Shown piece after piece: positions 9,868 to 21,685 of a stretch of DNA of 64,000 bases (position 1 is its first letter; every line of letters begins with the position of its first letter). The position numbers and the translations under genes were made by a program. The notes below the pieces were generated by a model. That model made no database searches. It was not told the DNA's origin and saw only the letters and a list, made by a program, of their open reading frames with translations. The DNA lies in NCBI RefSeq assembly GCF_002005205.3, contig NZ_CP019701.2, forward strand, positions 806,001 to 870,000, written 5' to 3'. Source of the stretch: Rhizobium rhizogenes. Its GTDB lineage: Bacteria > Pseudomonadota > Alphaproteobacteria > Rhizobiales > Rhizobiaceae.

Positions 9868-10464
9868 ATGAGCAGGTTCGATAATGTGAAGATCGAGATT
9901 CTCAAGGACGAGACGCTCTCGAAGAACTGGTATCATCTCCGCAACATCACCTATAATTACACCAATTCGAAGGGTGAGACGAAGGTCATCAGGCGCGAAG
10001 CCTATGATCGCGGCAATGGCGCCGCCATCCTGCTTTACGATCCGCGCCGCGACACCGTTGTCCTCGTGCGGCAGTTCCGCATGCCGACCTATGTGAACGG
10101 CTATCACGGCTGGCTTCTGGAAGCGCCTGCCGGCCTTCTGGATGGTGACGACCCGGCCGAGGCCATTCGCCGTGAAGTGATGGAGGAAACCGGATATGTC
10201 GTGAGAGACGTCCGGTTTTTGTTCAAGTCCTTCATGTCACCCGGCTCCGTGACCGAAATTCTCCACTTTTTTGCTGCCGTCATCGATTCATCGGACAGGC
10301 TGGAGGAGGGTGGCGGTGCCGCCCATGAGGACGAGGATATCGAGGTTCTGGAGTTTTCACTGGCGGATGCCATGAAGATGATAGAAACCGGCGATATCTG
10401 CGATGGAAAGACGATCATGCTGCTGCAATGGGCGGCCCTGAACAAATCGTCCCTCACCCTGTGA
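9868..10464 (+). CDS. Nudix hydrolase, NudK (GDP-mannose pyrophosphatase)-like, copy 1
   Basis: A 198-residue ADP-ribose/GDP-mannose pyrophosphatase-like Nudix protein. The Nudix box is GLLDGDDPAEAIRREVMEE followed by TGY, with the REVMEE core that binds Mg2+. Upstream are VVLVRQFRMPTYVNG and a substrate-side LEAPAGLL; the C-terminus has KTIMLLQWA, shared with NudK. Start at 9868, with RBS GACAGGA at about 9853-9859; only eleven bases separate it from the oxidoreductase stop, so it is probably in the same transcript. Copy 2 follows at once. Confidence 0.9.
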   Translation: MSRFDNVKIEILKDETLSKNWYHLRNITYNYTNSKGETKVIRREAYDRGNGAAILLYDPRRDTVVLVRQFRMPTYVNGYHGWLLEAPAGLLDGDDPAEAIRREVMEETGYVVRDVRFLFKSFMSPGSVTEILHFFAAVIDSSDRLEEGGGAAHEDEDIEVLEFSLADAMKMIETGDICDGKTIMLLQWAALNKSSLTL

Positions 10465-10486
10465 CGGGATTGCCTACGGAGTGATT

Positions 10487-11098
10487 ATGGACCGTTCACT
10501 GAAAATGGCTTCCACCGGCGACGCGGACAGGATCCGGCTGGTGGAAAAAGAGACGGTCTGGAGGGGCTTCGTGCATATGCAGAAGCTCGTTTTCGACCAG
10601 CGTATGCCGGATGGCAGGACGATCCGCATCGTGCGCGAAGTGCACGATCACGGCAGCGCCGCCGCAATCCTGCTTTATGATAAAAAGCGCGACAGCGTGG
10701 TGATGGTGCGCCAGTTCCGCCCCGCGGCCTTCGTGAACGGAGACCAAAGCTTCATGATCGAGGTGCCGGCGGGACTTCTCGATGACGACAATGCCGCCGA
10801 TGCCATCCGCCGCGAGGCGATGGAAGAATCCGGCTACGCGGTCGAGAAGGTCGACTATCTCTTCGACATGTATGCGAGCCCCGGAACCTTGACGGAGAAG
10901 GTCAGCCTCTTCGTTGCGCACATCGATCTCGATGTGCAGGCCGGCAGCGGCGGCGGGCTGGAAAGCGAAGGCGAGGATATCGAGGTTCTGACTTACGGTC
11001 TCGACGAAGCCTTCGCGATGATCGCGTCCGGTGAGATTACCGACTCCAAGACGATCATTCTTTTGCAATGGGCGATGCTGAACCGCACCCGGCTTTAA
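10487..11098 (+). CDS. Nudix hydrolase, NudK-like, copy 2
   Basis: A 203-residue paralogue of the preceding gene. The same layout is seen: VVMVRQFRPAAFVNG, IEVPAGLL, the Nudix box GLLDDDNAADAIRREAMEE with SGY, and the C-terminal KTIILLQWAMLN. The two copies are clearly related throughout, yet differ at many surface positions, so the duplication is not recent. Start at ATG 10487 with GGAG just upstream; a GTG six bases earlier is possible. The spacing of 22 bases from copy 1 suggests an operon. It is plausible that the pair act on different nucleoside-diphosphate sugars. Confidence 0.88.
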   Translation: MDRSLKMASTGDADRIRLVEKETVWRGFVHMQKLVFDQRMPDGRTIRIVREVHDHGSAAAILLYDKKRDSVVMVRQFRPAAFVNGDQSFMIEVPAGLLDDDNAADAIRREAMEESGYAVEKVDYLFDMYASPGTLTEKVSLFVAHIDLDVQAGSGGGLESEGEDIEVLTYGLDEAFAMIASGEITDSKTIILLQWAMLNRTRL

Positions 11099-11120
11099 GG
11101 GCAGGGGGCAATCTCCGCAA

Positions 11121-12053
11121 TCAGAAGCGCCCTTTGACGCCCAGCCCCACGAAAATAGACTGCAAGTCACCGCCGCCGGCGTTCTTTTCCGATGACAGGC
11201 CTCCCGCACCCGCGCCGCTGTAGTGCGTGTCGCCGCGCCCCAGGCTGGTATATTCATAGGCGCCGTCGAGATAGATCGAGGCATTCTCGGTCAGGTCATA
11301 GGCAACACCCGCCTTTACCCCGAACATGCCGGCTACGTCGAATTTGTCGGTAAAGCGCATGTCGCGCATCCAGTGATCGTCCGTCGCCTTGGCAAATACC
11401 ATCGCGCCGCCTTCAAGGCCGGCATTGAGCGACCAGTTGCCGAACCTCTGGCCGCCCGTCAGGTTGCCGTAGAAGACCGGAATCTGCTGGCGGTAGGTAA
11501 TGCCTTTCTCACCGTCCTCGAACCGGATGTTCAGATCCCTTCGCGAGAAAAGACTATAGACGGCGCTGCCGCCATAGGCCGACCATTGCACATCCGTGTA
11601 GCGAAAGCCGACACCGGCGCTGAGATATTGCTGGGGATCATCCAGCAACATGCGATTGAGTTCCAGGCTTCCCGCGAAATAGTGATCAAGCCGCGTATCG
11701 TCATGCTGGGAGCGATGGCTCCAGTTCTCTTTGGATGAGTCTCTGGAAAACGGCCACACCCAATCGTAATCGGTCATGTAGCCATCGCCCTCAAAACCGA
11801 CGCGGCCTTCTGCCTTCACCCGCCAGCCGGGCGCAAGTTCAAGCCCGAGCGAGCCGCGCAGCGCCATGGCGTTTTTGGTTTCCCATTCGAGTTCGCTGAT
11901 CTTGCTGCCGCCGATATGAACGGTTTCCGTCGCCCGAAGATTGAGAACGCCCGCATCCAGCGAAGCGGTAATACCACCCTGTTCGGCGGCGAGCGGACCT
12001 GCGCTCATCAGCATGACCGCAAAAAGCGGCAGGGAAAATCTCGAAAATAGCAT
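11121..12053 (-). CDS. Omptin-family outer-membrane protease
   Basis: A 310-residue outer-membrane beta-barrel with signal peptide (MLFSRFSLPLFAVMLMSAG, cleavage near PLAA-EQ). It aligns by eye with E. coli OmpT: MTDYDWVWPF corresponds to the OmpT segment with catalytic Asp83/Asp85 (VDQDW), SQHDDTRLDHYFAGSLELN to the following strand, and KATDDHWMRD to the Asp210/His212 dyad (NDEHYD). The sequence ends in GLGVKGRF with a terminal Phe, as expected for a Bam substrate. The length fits omptins (about 300). Start at 12053 with RBS CAGGAG. Omptins cleave between basic residues in peptides and exposed proteins. It sits downstream of purN but with its own AT-rich leader. Confidence 0.9.
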   Translation of the reverse strand: MLFSRFSLPLFAVMLMSAGPLAAEQGGITASLDAGVLNLRATETVHIGGSKISELEWETKNAMALRGSLGLELAPGWRVKAEGRVGFEGDGYMTDYDWVWPFSRDSSKENWSHRSQHDDTRLDHYFAGSLELNRMLLDDPQQYLSAGVGFRYTDVQWSAYGGSAVYSLFSRRDLNIRFEDGEKGITYRQQIPVFYGNLTGGQRFGNWSLNAGLEGGAMVFAKATDDHWMRDMRFTDKFDVAGMFGVKAGVAYDLTENASIYLDGAYEYTSLGRGDTHYSGAGAGGLSSEKNAGGGDLQSIFVGLGVKGRF

Positions 12054-12132
12054 AATCGCTCCTGAATGACCGGAGGGCCTGAAATACGGGGCCGTTGCGG
12101 GCATTAGAGATGATTATGGTAAATGATCGGTT

Positions 12133-12176
12133 TATTTTACGAAAAATACCACTTTAAGTGCGGGTGTACTTTAGTG
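12133..12176 (-). promoter_or_regulatory. Repeat-rich upstream region of the omptin gene
   Basis: AT-rich stretch between purN and the omptin gene. It holds a small hairpin TATTTT/AAAATA (12133-12148), a perfect palindrome CACTTTAAGTG (12150-12160) and a near copy ACTTTAGTG (12168-12176) offset by 17 bases. The spacing of the two similar boxes resembles tandem sites for a response regulator or repressor. No regulator can be named. Confidence 0.45.
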
Positions 12177-12185
12177 ATTACTTTA

Positions 12186-12860
12186 TCAGAAGGCGGAAAT
12201 CAGGCTGGAATACTCTGCTTTACTGTCGTGGCCTGTGAAGACAGCCTTGCTGCCTTCCATCCGCACCTTGCCCTCTGCGAGCCGTTTCAGGGTGAGCGGA
12301 TAAAGCTGGTGCTCGACGGTCAGGATGCGGGCCGCGAGTGTCTCGGCCGTGTCGTCCGGAACAACCGGTACGGCGCCCTGGGCGATTGTCGGGCCTTCAT
12401 CCATGCCTTCGGTGACGAAATGCACGGTGCAGCCGGAAATCTTCATGCCGCTGTCAATGGCGCGCTGATGGGTGTGCAGGCCGGGGAAAAGCGGCAGCAG
12501 GGAAGGGTGGATATTGATGATGCGGCCTTCATAGGGAGCGATGAAATCCCCCGATATCAACCGCATGTAACCGGCAAGGCAGATGATATCCGGCGCGATT
12601 TCGCCAAGTGCGGCCAGAATGGCGCCCTCATGCTCGGCCTTGCTGGCATAGGTCTTGCGCTCGAAGACGAGCGTCGGAATGCCGAGTTCCCGGGCTTTTT
12701 CCAGCCCGCCCGCAGAAGCCTTGTCCGAGATCACACAGGCGATTTCAGCCGGAAAATCCGCTGCCTGACAGGCCTTGGCCAGCGACACCATGTTGGAGCC
12801 GCCGCCGGAGATGAAAACGACGACACGCTTGCGGCCGGACGACAGGGCGGCGCGCATCAT
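12186..12860 (-). CDS. purN: Phosphoribosylglycinamide formyltransferase
   Basis: A 224-residue PurN, third step of purine synthesis, transferring formyl from 10-formyl-THF to GAR. Visible motifs: FISGGGSNM at the N-terminus (phosphate loop), [11 protein letters not shown], and the catalytic [12 protein letters not shown] with the conserved Asn and His. [16 protein letters not shown] carries the active-site Asp. The start at 12860 overlaps the purM stop by four bases (ATGA). The C-terminus is slightly longer than that of the E. coli enzyme. Confidence 0.96.
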   Translation of the reverse strand: MMRAALSSGRKRVVVFISGGGSNMVSLAKACQAADFPAEIACVISDKASAGGLEKARELGIPTLVFERKTYASKAEHEGAILAALGEIAPDIICLAGYMRLISGDFIAPYEGRIINIHPSLLPLFPGLHTHQRAIDSGMKISGCTVHFVTEGMDEGPTIAQGAVPVVPDDTAETLAARILTVEHQLYPLTLKRLAEGKVRMEGSKAVFTGHDSKAEYSSLISAF

Positions 12861-13930
12861 AGGCCAAGCGCGCCCTTGTAGATCGTGCCATGCGCGCCTT
12901 CTTTGCGGGCGACCATGCGGCCGAGCGGGAAAACCGTTTCGCCTTCCGCCGTCAGCGCATCGGTGACCTTGCCGGCATTTTCAGCCGAAACAACCACGAT
13001 CATGCCGACGCCGCAGTTGAAGGTGCGCAGCATTTCCTTCGCTTCAACGCCGCCGGTTTTCGCCAGCCATGAGAAGACGGCGGGAACCTTGATCGCGTCG
13101 AGATCGATTTCGGCAGCGAGATGCTTTGGCAGAACGCGCGGAATATTCTCCGGGAAACCGCCGCCGGTAATATGCGCCAGCGCCTTCAGCGCGCCGGTCT
13201 CGCGGATTGCCTTCAAAAGCGGCTTCACATAGATGCGGGTCGGTGTCAGCAGCGCTTCGCCAAGTTTCTTGCCCTCGGCGAAGGGGGCAGGCGCGTCCCA
13301 GTCGAGGCCGGAGACCGATACGATCTTGCGCACCAGCGAAAAGCCGTTGGAGTGAACGCCGGAAGAGGAGAGGCCGAGAATGACGTCGCCTTCGGCAATG
13401 TCGCCGGCCGGCAGAAGCTGGCCGCGTTCGGCCGCACCCACGGCAAAGCCCGCGAGATCGTAGTCACCATCGGAATACATGCCGGGCATTTCGGCGGTTT
13501 CGCCGCCGATCAGCGCACAGCCGGATTCGCGGCAGCCGGCGGCGATGCCGGAAACGATGGCCGCACCCTGGTCGGGGTCGAGCTTTCCGGTTGCGAAATA
13601 ATCGAGGAAGAACAGCGGCTCCGCGCCCTGAACGACAAGGTCGTTGACGCACATGGCGACGAGGTCGATGCCGACGGTATCGTGATAGCTGGCGTCGATG
13701 GCGATCTTCAGCTTGGTGCCGACGCCGTCATTGGCGGCCACCAGAACCGGATCGGTGAAGCCTGCGGCCTTCAGGTCGAACAGGCCGCCGAAGCCGCCGA
13801 TTTCGCCATCCGCACCGGGGCGTCGTGTCGAGCGCACCGCCGGTTTGATCTTCTCGACCATCAGATTGCCGGCGTCGATATCCACACCTGCGTCACTATA
13901 GGTAAGACCGTTCTTGCCCGACTGGCTCAT
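12857..13930 (-). CDS. purM: Phosphoribosylformylglycinamidine cyclo-ligase
   Basis: A 357-residue AIR synthetase, fifth step of purine synthesis, ATP-dependent ring closure of FGAM. Recognisable segments: [14 protein letters not shown] at the start, [57 protein letters not shown] and [15 protein letters not shown]. The start was placed at the ATG at 13930, as in homologues; an upstream ATG at 13972 would add 14 residues. It is translationally coupled to purN. Confidence 0.96.
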   Translation of the reverse strand: MSQSGKNGLTYSDAGVDIDAGNLMVEKIKPAVRSTRRPGADGEIGGFGGLFDLKAAGFTDPVLVAANDGVGTKLKIAIDASYHDTVGIDLVAMCVNDLVVQGAEPLFFLDYFATGKLDPDQGAAIVSGIAAGCRESGCALIGGETAEMPGMYSDGDYDLAGFAVGAAERGQLLPAGDIAEGDVILGLSSSGVHSNGFSLVRKIVSVSGLDWDAPAPFAEGKKLGEALLTPTRIYVKPLLKAIRETGALKALAHITGGGFPENIPRVLPKHLAAEIDLDAIKVPAVFSWLAKTGGVEAKEMLRTFNCGVGMIVVVSAENAGKVTDALTAEGETVFPLGRMVARKEGAHGTIYKGALGL

Positions 13931-14053
13931 GGCTCTCGTCTCCGCTGGTTCCGTTCGCGTCGCCATTCGCACGGGACGGGGCCTGATGCAAGGGTTTGAG
14001 TGGCAAAAGCTCCGGTTTTTAACGGCTTTGGCGGGGCTTGCCGGATTGGGTGG

Positions 14054-14848
14054 TCACGATGGCCGCGGCGCGGCGCGACAGACCAGATTGAGCAGGCCGT
14101 CATTGGAGGTATCGGAATTTTCCGCGATCGGCCGACCGTTTTCACCGTAGCGCCCGACAATCTCGAAGCCCGCCGCCTCCAGCTGGCGGGTCTGGGCGGC
14201 AAGGTCGATGAAATAGAACAGGCCGCTCCAGCGGTGCGCCTGATCGGCCAGAATTGCATATTCCGGTGTCCGCCGTGTCGAAGGCTGCAGGCGCAGATAG
14301 TTGATCCAGCTTTGCGGATGCAGCGAATTCACCACCTCGCGCGGGTGCCAGGAACGCCGATGCAGCGGCATGCCGCCGGCCCGCCTCCATTGCCGGTTAT
14401 GAAACGAAAAGATGAAGTAACCGCCCGGTGACAGGATGTTTCGGACGGCTTGGATGATGGCAAGCCGGTCCTCATGGCCGAAGGCGCTCAAGATCGCGAG
14501 CGCGCCGAGCACGCAATCGAAACGCTCCGCGCCGAACTGGCCGATTGCCCGCACATCCATATCGAGAAACGTGGCGGTGGGAAAATTGCGCCGCGCGAGC
14601 GCCAGCATGGGTTGGGAACGGTCGATACCGATATATTCACCCACCAGCGGCAGAAGCGGCTTTGTCGTCCGGCCGGTGCCGACGCCGAGGTCAAGCAGCC
14701 GCTTGCCCGCATAGGCATGGCGAAACTGGTCGAGAATGATGCGTTCGGCCGGGTAAAGCTGCTGGTTGTCGTACCATTCGGCAACTTCGGGGTTGTCGAA
14801 AAGACCGGCATTATATTCCGCGATGCCATTTTCACTGGTGCCTTGCAT
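14054..14848 (-). CDS. Class I SAM-dependent methyltransferase
   Basis: A 264-residue cytosolic methyltransferase. SAM-binding motif I is RLLDLGVGTGRTT at about residue 55, motif II is GIDRSQPMLALAR, and DMDV and CVLGALAILSA occupy the motif III/post regions; LSPGGYFIFSFHN is the strand before the substrate domain. The C-terminal part (FYFIDLAAQTRQLEAAGFEI) resembles small-molecule methyltransferases. Start at 14848 with GGAGG four bases upstream. The substrate is unknown. It lies upstream of purM on the same strand, about 120 bases away, with no evident functional link. Confidence 0.8.
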   Translation of the reverse strand: MQGTSENGIAEYNAGLFDNPEVAEWYDNQQLYPAERIILDQFRHAYAGKRLLDLGVGTGRTTKPLLPLVGEYIGIDRSQPMLALARRNFPTATFLDMDVRAIGQFGAERFDCVLGALAILSAFGHEDRLAIIQAVRNILSPGGYFIFSFHNRQWRRAGGMPLHRRSWHPREVVNSLHPQSWINYLRLQPSTRRTPEYAILADQAHRWSGLFYFIDLAAQTRQLEAAGFEIVGRYGENGRPIAENSDTSNDGLLNLVCRAAPRPS

Positions 14849-14962
14849 CGTGCCTCCGGCCATCGGGCATGACGGAGCGTAGCGGGCTCGCCCGATAATA
14901 TTTGATATTTGTCCAAGACTATCCGCCGGTCAACCTGCCGTTGCGGCAGAAGGTCCCGGAAA

Positions 14963-15005
14963 GGCGGTTTTTTGCGCGCGGGAGGCTTTCGCGCCAAAAA
15001 ACGCC
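14963..15005. repeat. Imperfect inverted repeat
   Basis: GGCGGTTTTTTGCGCG (14963 onward) faces CGCGCCAAAAAACGCC (ending 15005) with one shifted base in each arm. It could form a hairpin carrying T runs on either strand and may be a bidirectional terminator-like structure between the methyltransferase and the PerM-family gene. No product is evident. Confidence 0.4.
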
Positions 15006-15050
15006 GGTGAACCTGCGGGGCGCAGCCGCCTGTGCGCTGCAAGGCCGGTC

Positions 15051-15080
15051 TTGACCATATGCATATGGGCGTCCTATCTC
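15051..15080 (+). promoter_or_regulatory. Candidate sigma-70-type promoter for the AI-2E/hdaA/ppk block
   Basis: TTGACC (15051-15056) and TATCTC (15075-15080) with an 18-base spacer that includes the palindromic ATATGCATAT. The site is about 40 bases before the first gene of a plus-strand block. Confidence 0.45.
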
Positions 15081-15121
15081 CATCATGGGCGGTGACGGCA
15101 CGGCGACAAGAGGATGAATGA

Positions 15122-16279
15122 ATGCAACCCCATGTGAGCGGTACGAACCTGCGCCGGCAGGTGTTTTTCTGGATCGGCGTGCTCGCCGTCTTTGTCCTTT
15201 TCCTGATGGTCTTCAGTTCCATTCTCCTGCCCTTCGTGGCGGGCATGGCGCTTGCCTATTTTCTCGATCCGGTTGCCGACTGGCTGGAGCGGCGAGGCCT
15301 GAGCCGGTTGATGGCCACCGTCGTTATCCTCGTCTCCTTCGTGCTGATTTTCGCCCTGTCGCTCATCATCATCATTCCTTTGATCGCCGCCCAGGCCTCG
15401 GAATTCATCACGCGCATCCCGCAATATATCTCGTCGTTGCAGCAGCTGATCGCCGGTGCGGATACCAACCTCCTGCCGGACTGGGTCAGCAACCAGATCG
15501 ATGCGGTGAAGGAGAACTTCTCCAAGCTCCTGACCGAAGGTGCAGGCTTCATCGGCACCCTGCTGACGCAGATATGGAACTCCGGCAAATCGCTGGTTGA
15601 TGTCGTGTCGCTTCTGGTGGTCACGCCCGTTGTGGCCTTTTACCTGCTGCTCGACTGGGACCGCATGATCGACAAGGTCGACAGCTGGATACCGCGCGAT
15701 TACGTGCATACCGTTCGCCAGATCGCCCGCGACATGGACAAGACCATTGCCGGCTTCGTGCGCGGGCAGGGGTCGCTCTGCATCATTCTCGGTGTTTATT
15801 ACGCCGTCGGCCTGTCGCTGGTGGGTTTGAATTTCGGCCTGCTGATCGGCCTTTTCTCCGGCCTCATCAGCTTCATTCCCTATATCGGTTCCATGGTCGG
15901 CCTCATCCTTGCCGTCGGCGTCGCCATCGTGCAGTTCTGGCCGGACTATATCTATGTGTTTCTGACGCTCGTCGTGTTCTTTTCCGGCCAGTTCATCGAA
16001 GGCAACATCCTGCAGCCGAAGCTTGTCGGCAAAAGCGTCGGCCTGCATCCGGTGTGGCTGATGTTCGCCCTGTTCGCCTTTGGCGCGCTGTTCGGTTTCG
16101 TCGGCCTGCTGGTCGCGGTGCCGGCGGCGGCCGCTGTCGGTGTGCTTGTCCGCTTCGCCCTGTCGCGGTATCTTGAAAGCGATCTTTACCACGGGCATGC
16201 CGCCAACCTTCCCTGGGACACCAATTCTGCCCTGGAAGAAGGGGAAACGTCCTCCGGCAAGGTTGACTCTCAGAGCTGA
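15122..16279 (+). CDS. AI-2E transporter / PerM-family membrane protein
   Basis: A 385-residue inner-membrane protein of the UPF0118 family. Hydrophobic segments lie at about residues 12-50, 62-85, 155-175, 215-300 and 305-350. Family hallmarks are FVAGMALAYFLDPVADWLE near the N-terminus, the central soluble helical stretch (about 90-150), LIGLFSGLISFIPYIGS and GNILQPKLVGKSVGLHP. Members have been linked to AI-2 export or Na+/H+ antiport; no specific substrate can be deduced here. RBS GAGGATG before ATG 15122. Two bases separate its stop from hdaA, so the genes are co-transcribed. A PerM-like gene next to hdaA is a recurring alphaproteobacterial arrangement. Confidence 0.86.
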   Translation: MQPHVSGTNLRRQVFFWIGVLAVFVLFLMVFSSILLPFVAGMALAYFLDPVADWLERRGLSRLMATVVILVSFVLIFALSLIIIIPLIAAQASEFITRIPQYISSLQQLIAGADTNLLPDWVSNQIDAVKENFSKLLTEGAGFIGTLLTQIWNSGKSLVDVVSLLVVTPVVAFYLLLDWDRMIDKVDSWIPRDYVHTVRQIARDMDKTIAGFVRGQGSLCIILGVYYAVGLSLVGLNFGLLIGLFSGLISFIPYIGSMVGLILAVGVAIVQFWPDYIYVFLTLVVFFSGQFIEGNILQPKLVGKSVGLHPVWLMFALFAFGALFGFVGLLVAVPAAAAVGVLVRFALSRYLESDLYHGHAANLPWDTNSALEEGETSSGKVDSQS

Positions 16280-16281
16280 CG

Positions 16282-17010
16282 ATGACTGACCAAATCAAAA
16301 CCGACAACGCCCGGTCGAAGGCCGAGCAGCTGCCGCTCGCATTCTCGCACCAGCCCGCCTCCGGCAGGGACGATCTTCTCGTGTCCGCATCGCTTGAGGC
16401 CGCCGTCAGCCTCGTCGATGAATGGCCGAACTGGCGCGCGCCGGTCGTCGTGCTGGCCGGGCCGCCGGGCTCGGGAAAGTCGCACCTTGCCAATATCTGG
16501 AAGAACATCGCCGGCGCCCGCGATATCCACCCGCAGGCCGGCGCGGACGCCGCACGCGTGGCCGAGAGCGGAGCCGTTCTTTTCGAGGATGCCGACCGCC
16601 GCGGTTTTGACGATACCGAACTGTTCCATGTCATCAACAGCGTGCGCCAGCACGGCACGACGCTTTTGATGACAAGCCGGCAATGGCCGGCCGCATGGCC
16701 GGTGACGCTGCCGGACCTGCGTTCGCGCCTGAAGGCCGTGACGGTGGTGGAGACCGGTGAGCCGGACGAGGGGCTGCTGGCGCAGGTGCTGGTAAAACTC
16801 TTCGCCGACCGGCAGCTTTACATGGATGACAAACTCATAGGTTACATCGTCAACAGAATGGAGCGTTCGCTCGATACGGCGCAGATGATCGTGGAGCGGA
16901 TCGACAGGCTGGCGCTGGCGCGCGGAACGAGAATAACACGCCCGCTGGCGGCGGAGGTCCTCAATGCGATGGACAGCGCAGCGGCAGGCCCCGGGCTGGA
17001 CGTCGATTGA
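16282..17010 (+). CDS. hdaA: DnaA regulatory inactivator-like ATPase HdaA
   Basis: A 242-residue AAA+ protein related to the DnaA ATPase domain but lacking the DNA-binding domain. The N-terminal EQLPLAF matches the beta-clamp-binding motif of Hda proteins. Walker A is [10 protein letters not shown], and Walker B is the short VLFEDADR. The sensor region [19 protein letters not shown] and the arginine of DLRSRL follow. By homology with Hda of E. coli and HdaA of Caulobacter it works with the DNA-loaded sliding clamp to stimulate ATP hydrolysis by DnaA and prevent re-initiation. The gene is nested between a PerM-family gene and ppk. The symbol is given by family and synteny. Confidence 0.88.
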   Translation: MTDQIKTDNARSKAEQLPLAFSHQPASGRDDLLVSASLEAAVSLVDEWPNWRAPVVVLAGPPGSGKSHLANIWKNIAGARDIHPQAGADAARVAESGAVLFEDADRRGFDDTELFHVINSVRQHGTTLLMTSRQWPAAWPVTLPDLRSRLKAVTVVETGEPDEGLLAQVLVKLFADRQLYMDDKLIGYIVNRMERSLDTAQMIVERIDRLALARGTRITRPLAAEVLNAMDSAAAGPGLDVD

Positions 17011-17063
17011 CTGTCACAGTTCCGTCGTCAAACTGTTATACGGGCAAGAAGGACGATCACGCG

Positions 17064-19306
<2,243 letters not shown>

Positions 19307-19310
<4 letters not shown>

Positions 19311-20830
19311 CTCGATCAGAAGCACAGGGGCGGCTGACCGGCCTTGCCCCCGTTTCCGTCATAGATATTGGTTCGAACTCCGTTCGTCTCGTCGTATATG
19401 AAGGTCTCTCCCGCGCGCCCGCCGTGCTGTTCAACGAAAAGGTCCTCTGCGGTCTCGGCAAAGGGCTGGCGCTTACGGGCAGGATGCATGAAGAAGGTGT
19501 CAGCCGGGCGCTGATGGCGCTGAGACGCTTCCATGCGCTTTCCGAACAGGCGCAGGCGCAGGAACTCTACGTGCTGGCGACCGCCGCGGCGCGTGAAGCG
19601 GAAAACGGCCCGGATTTCATCCGCGAGGCCGAAGCCATTCTCGGTTGTGAAATCGAGGTATTGTCCGGCGAGAAGGAAGCGCTTTATTCCGCCTATGGGG
19701 TGATCAGCGGTTTCCACGATCCGGACGGCATCGCGGGCGATCTGGGCGGTGGTTCGCTCGAACTCATCGACATCAAGGGCAAGAGCTGCGGCGAGGGCAT
19801 TACCCTGCCGCTCGGTGGCCTGAGGCTTTCCGAACAATCCGATGGCTCGCTGGAAAAAGCAGCCACCATTGCCAGGAAACACGTCAAATCCTTCGCAAAG
19901 CTGCTGACGGCGGGCGAGGGGCGCACCTTTTATGCGGTGGGTGGCACCTGGCGAAACATCGCCAAGCTGCACATGGAAATCACCGGTTATCCGCTGCATA
20001 TGATGCAGGGATATGAATTGCCGCTGGAGGAAATGCTGAATTTTCTGGAAGAGGTCATTCTCTCCAGGGACAGCAAGGACCCGGCGTGGCAGGCGGTTTC
20101 CAAGAGCCGCCGCTCGCTTCTGCCTTTCGGCGCCATCGCCATGCGCGAGGTTCTGAAGGTGATGAAACCGGCGAAGATTGCCTTCTCCGCGCAGGGCGTG
20201 CGCGAAGGTTATCTCTATTCGCTGCTGACGGAAGCGGAACGGGATCTGGACCCGCTGCTGGTCACGGCCGATGAGCTTGCCATTCTGCGTGCCCGTTCGC
20301 CCGAACATGCGCGTGAACTGGCGGACTGGAGCGGCCGCACCTTTCCGGTCTTCGGCATCAACGAGACGGAAGAAGAGAGCCGTTACCGGCAGGCGGCCTG
20401 CCTGCTGGCCGATATCAGCTGGCGCGCCCATCCGGATTATCGCGGCCTGCAGGCGCTGAACATCATCGCCCATTCCTCCTTCGTCGCAATCACCCATCCG
20501 GGCCGAGCCTATATCGCGCTTGCCAATTATTATCGTTTTGAGGGACTGAACGACAACGGCACCACGGAGCCGCTTGCGGCCATGGCGGGAGAGCGCCTGC
20601 TCGAACTCGGCAAGTTGCTCGGCGGCCTGCTGCGTGTCGTTTACCTCTTCTCGGCCTCGATGCCGGGCGTCGTTGATCACCTGAAATTCCGCAAGTCCGA
20701 TAATCCGGATCTCGATCTGGAATTTGTGGTGCCGCACGAATATTGCGATTTTGCCGGCGAGCGTCTGGATGGGCGTTTGCAGCAGCTGGCGAAGCTGACG
20801 GGCAAGCGGCTGGCATTCGTGTTCGAATAA
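19307..20830 (+). CDS. ppx: Exopolyphosphatase, Ppx/GppA family
   Basis: A 507-residue member of the sugar kinase/Hsp70/actin-fold phosphatases that release phosphate from polyphosphate ends, or act on pppGpp. Motifs: [15 protein letters not shown] (phosphate 1), the catalytic Glu region [28 protein letters not shown] (phosphate 2), [16 protein letters not shown], and the helical C-terminal domain. Its start overlaps the ppk stop, giving a tightly coupled synthesis/degradation pair whose net output depends on regulation of each enzyme. Confidence 0.94.
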
Positions 20831-20852
20831 CGCAACGGCACGGTGTTATTTT
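20827..20852. terminator. Possible weak convergent terminator
   Basis: AATAAC and GTTATT form a six-base-pair stem with a loop of about a dozen bases, followed by TTTTG, between ppx and the convergent acetyltransferase gene. The short, AT-rich stem makes it a weak candidate. Confidence 0.35.
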
Positions 20853-20878
20853 GCGATGAAAAGGGTCGTGGGCGCAGG

Positions 20879-21511
20879 CTAGGACCAGCGCTCGCAAAAG
20901 GCTTCGATATCGTTTGACTGAAAATCGGCAAGACGCGCCATGATCGTCTCGAATGGCCAGTCCCACCAGGCGATGGAAGCAAGCTTCTCCGCGATCGATC
21001 GTGAAAAGCGCTCGCGAATGATTTTCGCGGGAACACCGCCGACGATGGTGTAGGGCTGCACGTCCCTGCTGACGACGGCGCCCGCTGCGAGTACGGCACC
21101 GTCGCCAATCTTTACGCCGGGCAAGACAATAACCCCGTGTCCGATCCAGACATCGTTCCCGATGACGGTGCGGTCCTGCTTTCGCTGGGCGAAAAAGGCA
21201 TCGTCACGCACGGCAGTCGCGGAATAATATTCAGGACAATAGCTGAAACGATGCATGGATGGCCGGTCCATCGGATGGTTCGGCGCACCGATCCTGACCT
21301 CCGCCGCGATGGCGCAGAACTTTCCGATGGTGGCGTCACCTGCCATGCAACGGGGGCCAAGATAGGAATAATCGCCAAGCTCGACATTGTGCAGCGAGCT
21401 ATCCGCCAGAATTTCGCAGCATCTGCCGATGTTTGAATCTCTGATGCTGGCCGTCGCGTGGACAACGGTTTCTGCAATTTTCGGGCGATTGAGTTGCGCG
21501 GTCGAATCCAT
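20879..21511 (-). CDS. Hexapeptide-repeat O-acetyltransferase, CatB/Vat-like
   Basis: A 210-residue left-handed beta-helix transferase. Hexapeptide turns are visible ([73 protein letters not shown]), followed by [16 protein letters not shown], and the catalytic-His-type segment [16 protein letters not shown]. This combination is seen in xenobiotic acetyltransferases (chloramphenicol, streptogramin) and in the related family found beside phosphonate genes. No phosphonate genes are present here, so its acceptor is unknown. Start at 21511 with GGAGG upstream. Confidence 0.82.
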   Translation of the reverse strand: MDSTAQLNRPKIAETVVHATASIRDSNIGRCCEILADSSLHNVELGDYSYLGPRCMAGDATIGKFCAIAAEVRIGAPNHPMDRPSMHRFSYCPEYYSATAVRDDAFFAQRKQDRTVIGNDVWIGHGVIVLPGVKIGDGAVLAAGAVVSRDVQPYTIVGGVPAKIIRERFSRSIAEKLASIAWWDWPFETIMARLADFQSNDIEAFCERWS

Positions 21512-21685
21512 TTCTGCCTCCGGATTTGCGCCTGCGTAACCGGGGATGATGAAGGGCCTGTGACGGCTGGGACAGCACAGGAGCCCGGTCGCGCCGGTTG
21601 CTCCATTTGAAGATGAATCGTGGGCGTCACGTCGTGTCGTGCAAAACCCTGCCTTCAGGCAGAAACGTTGGCAGAAGGAGGGCCG

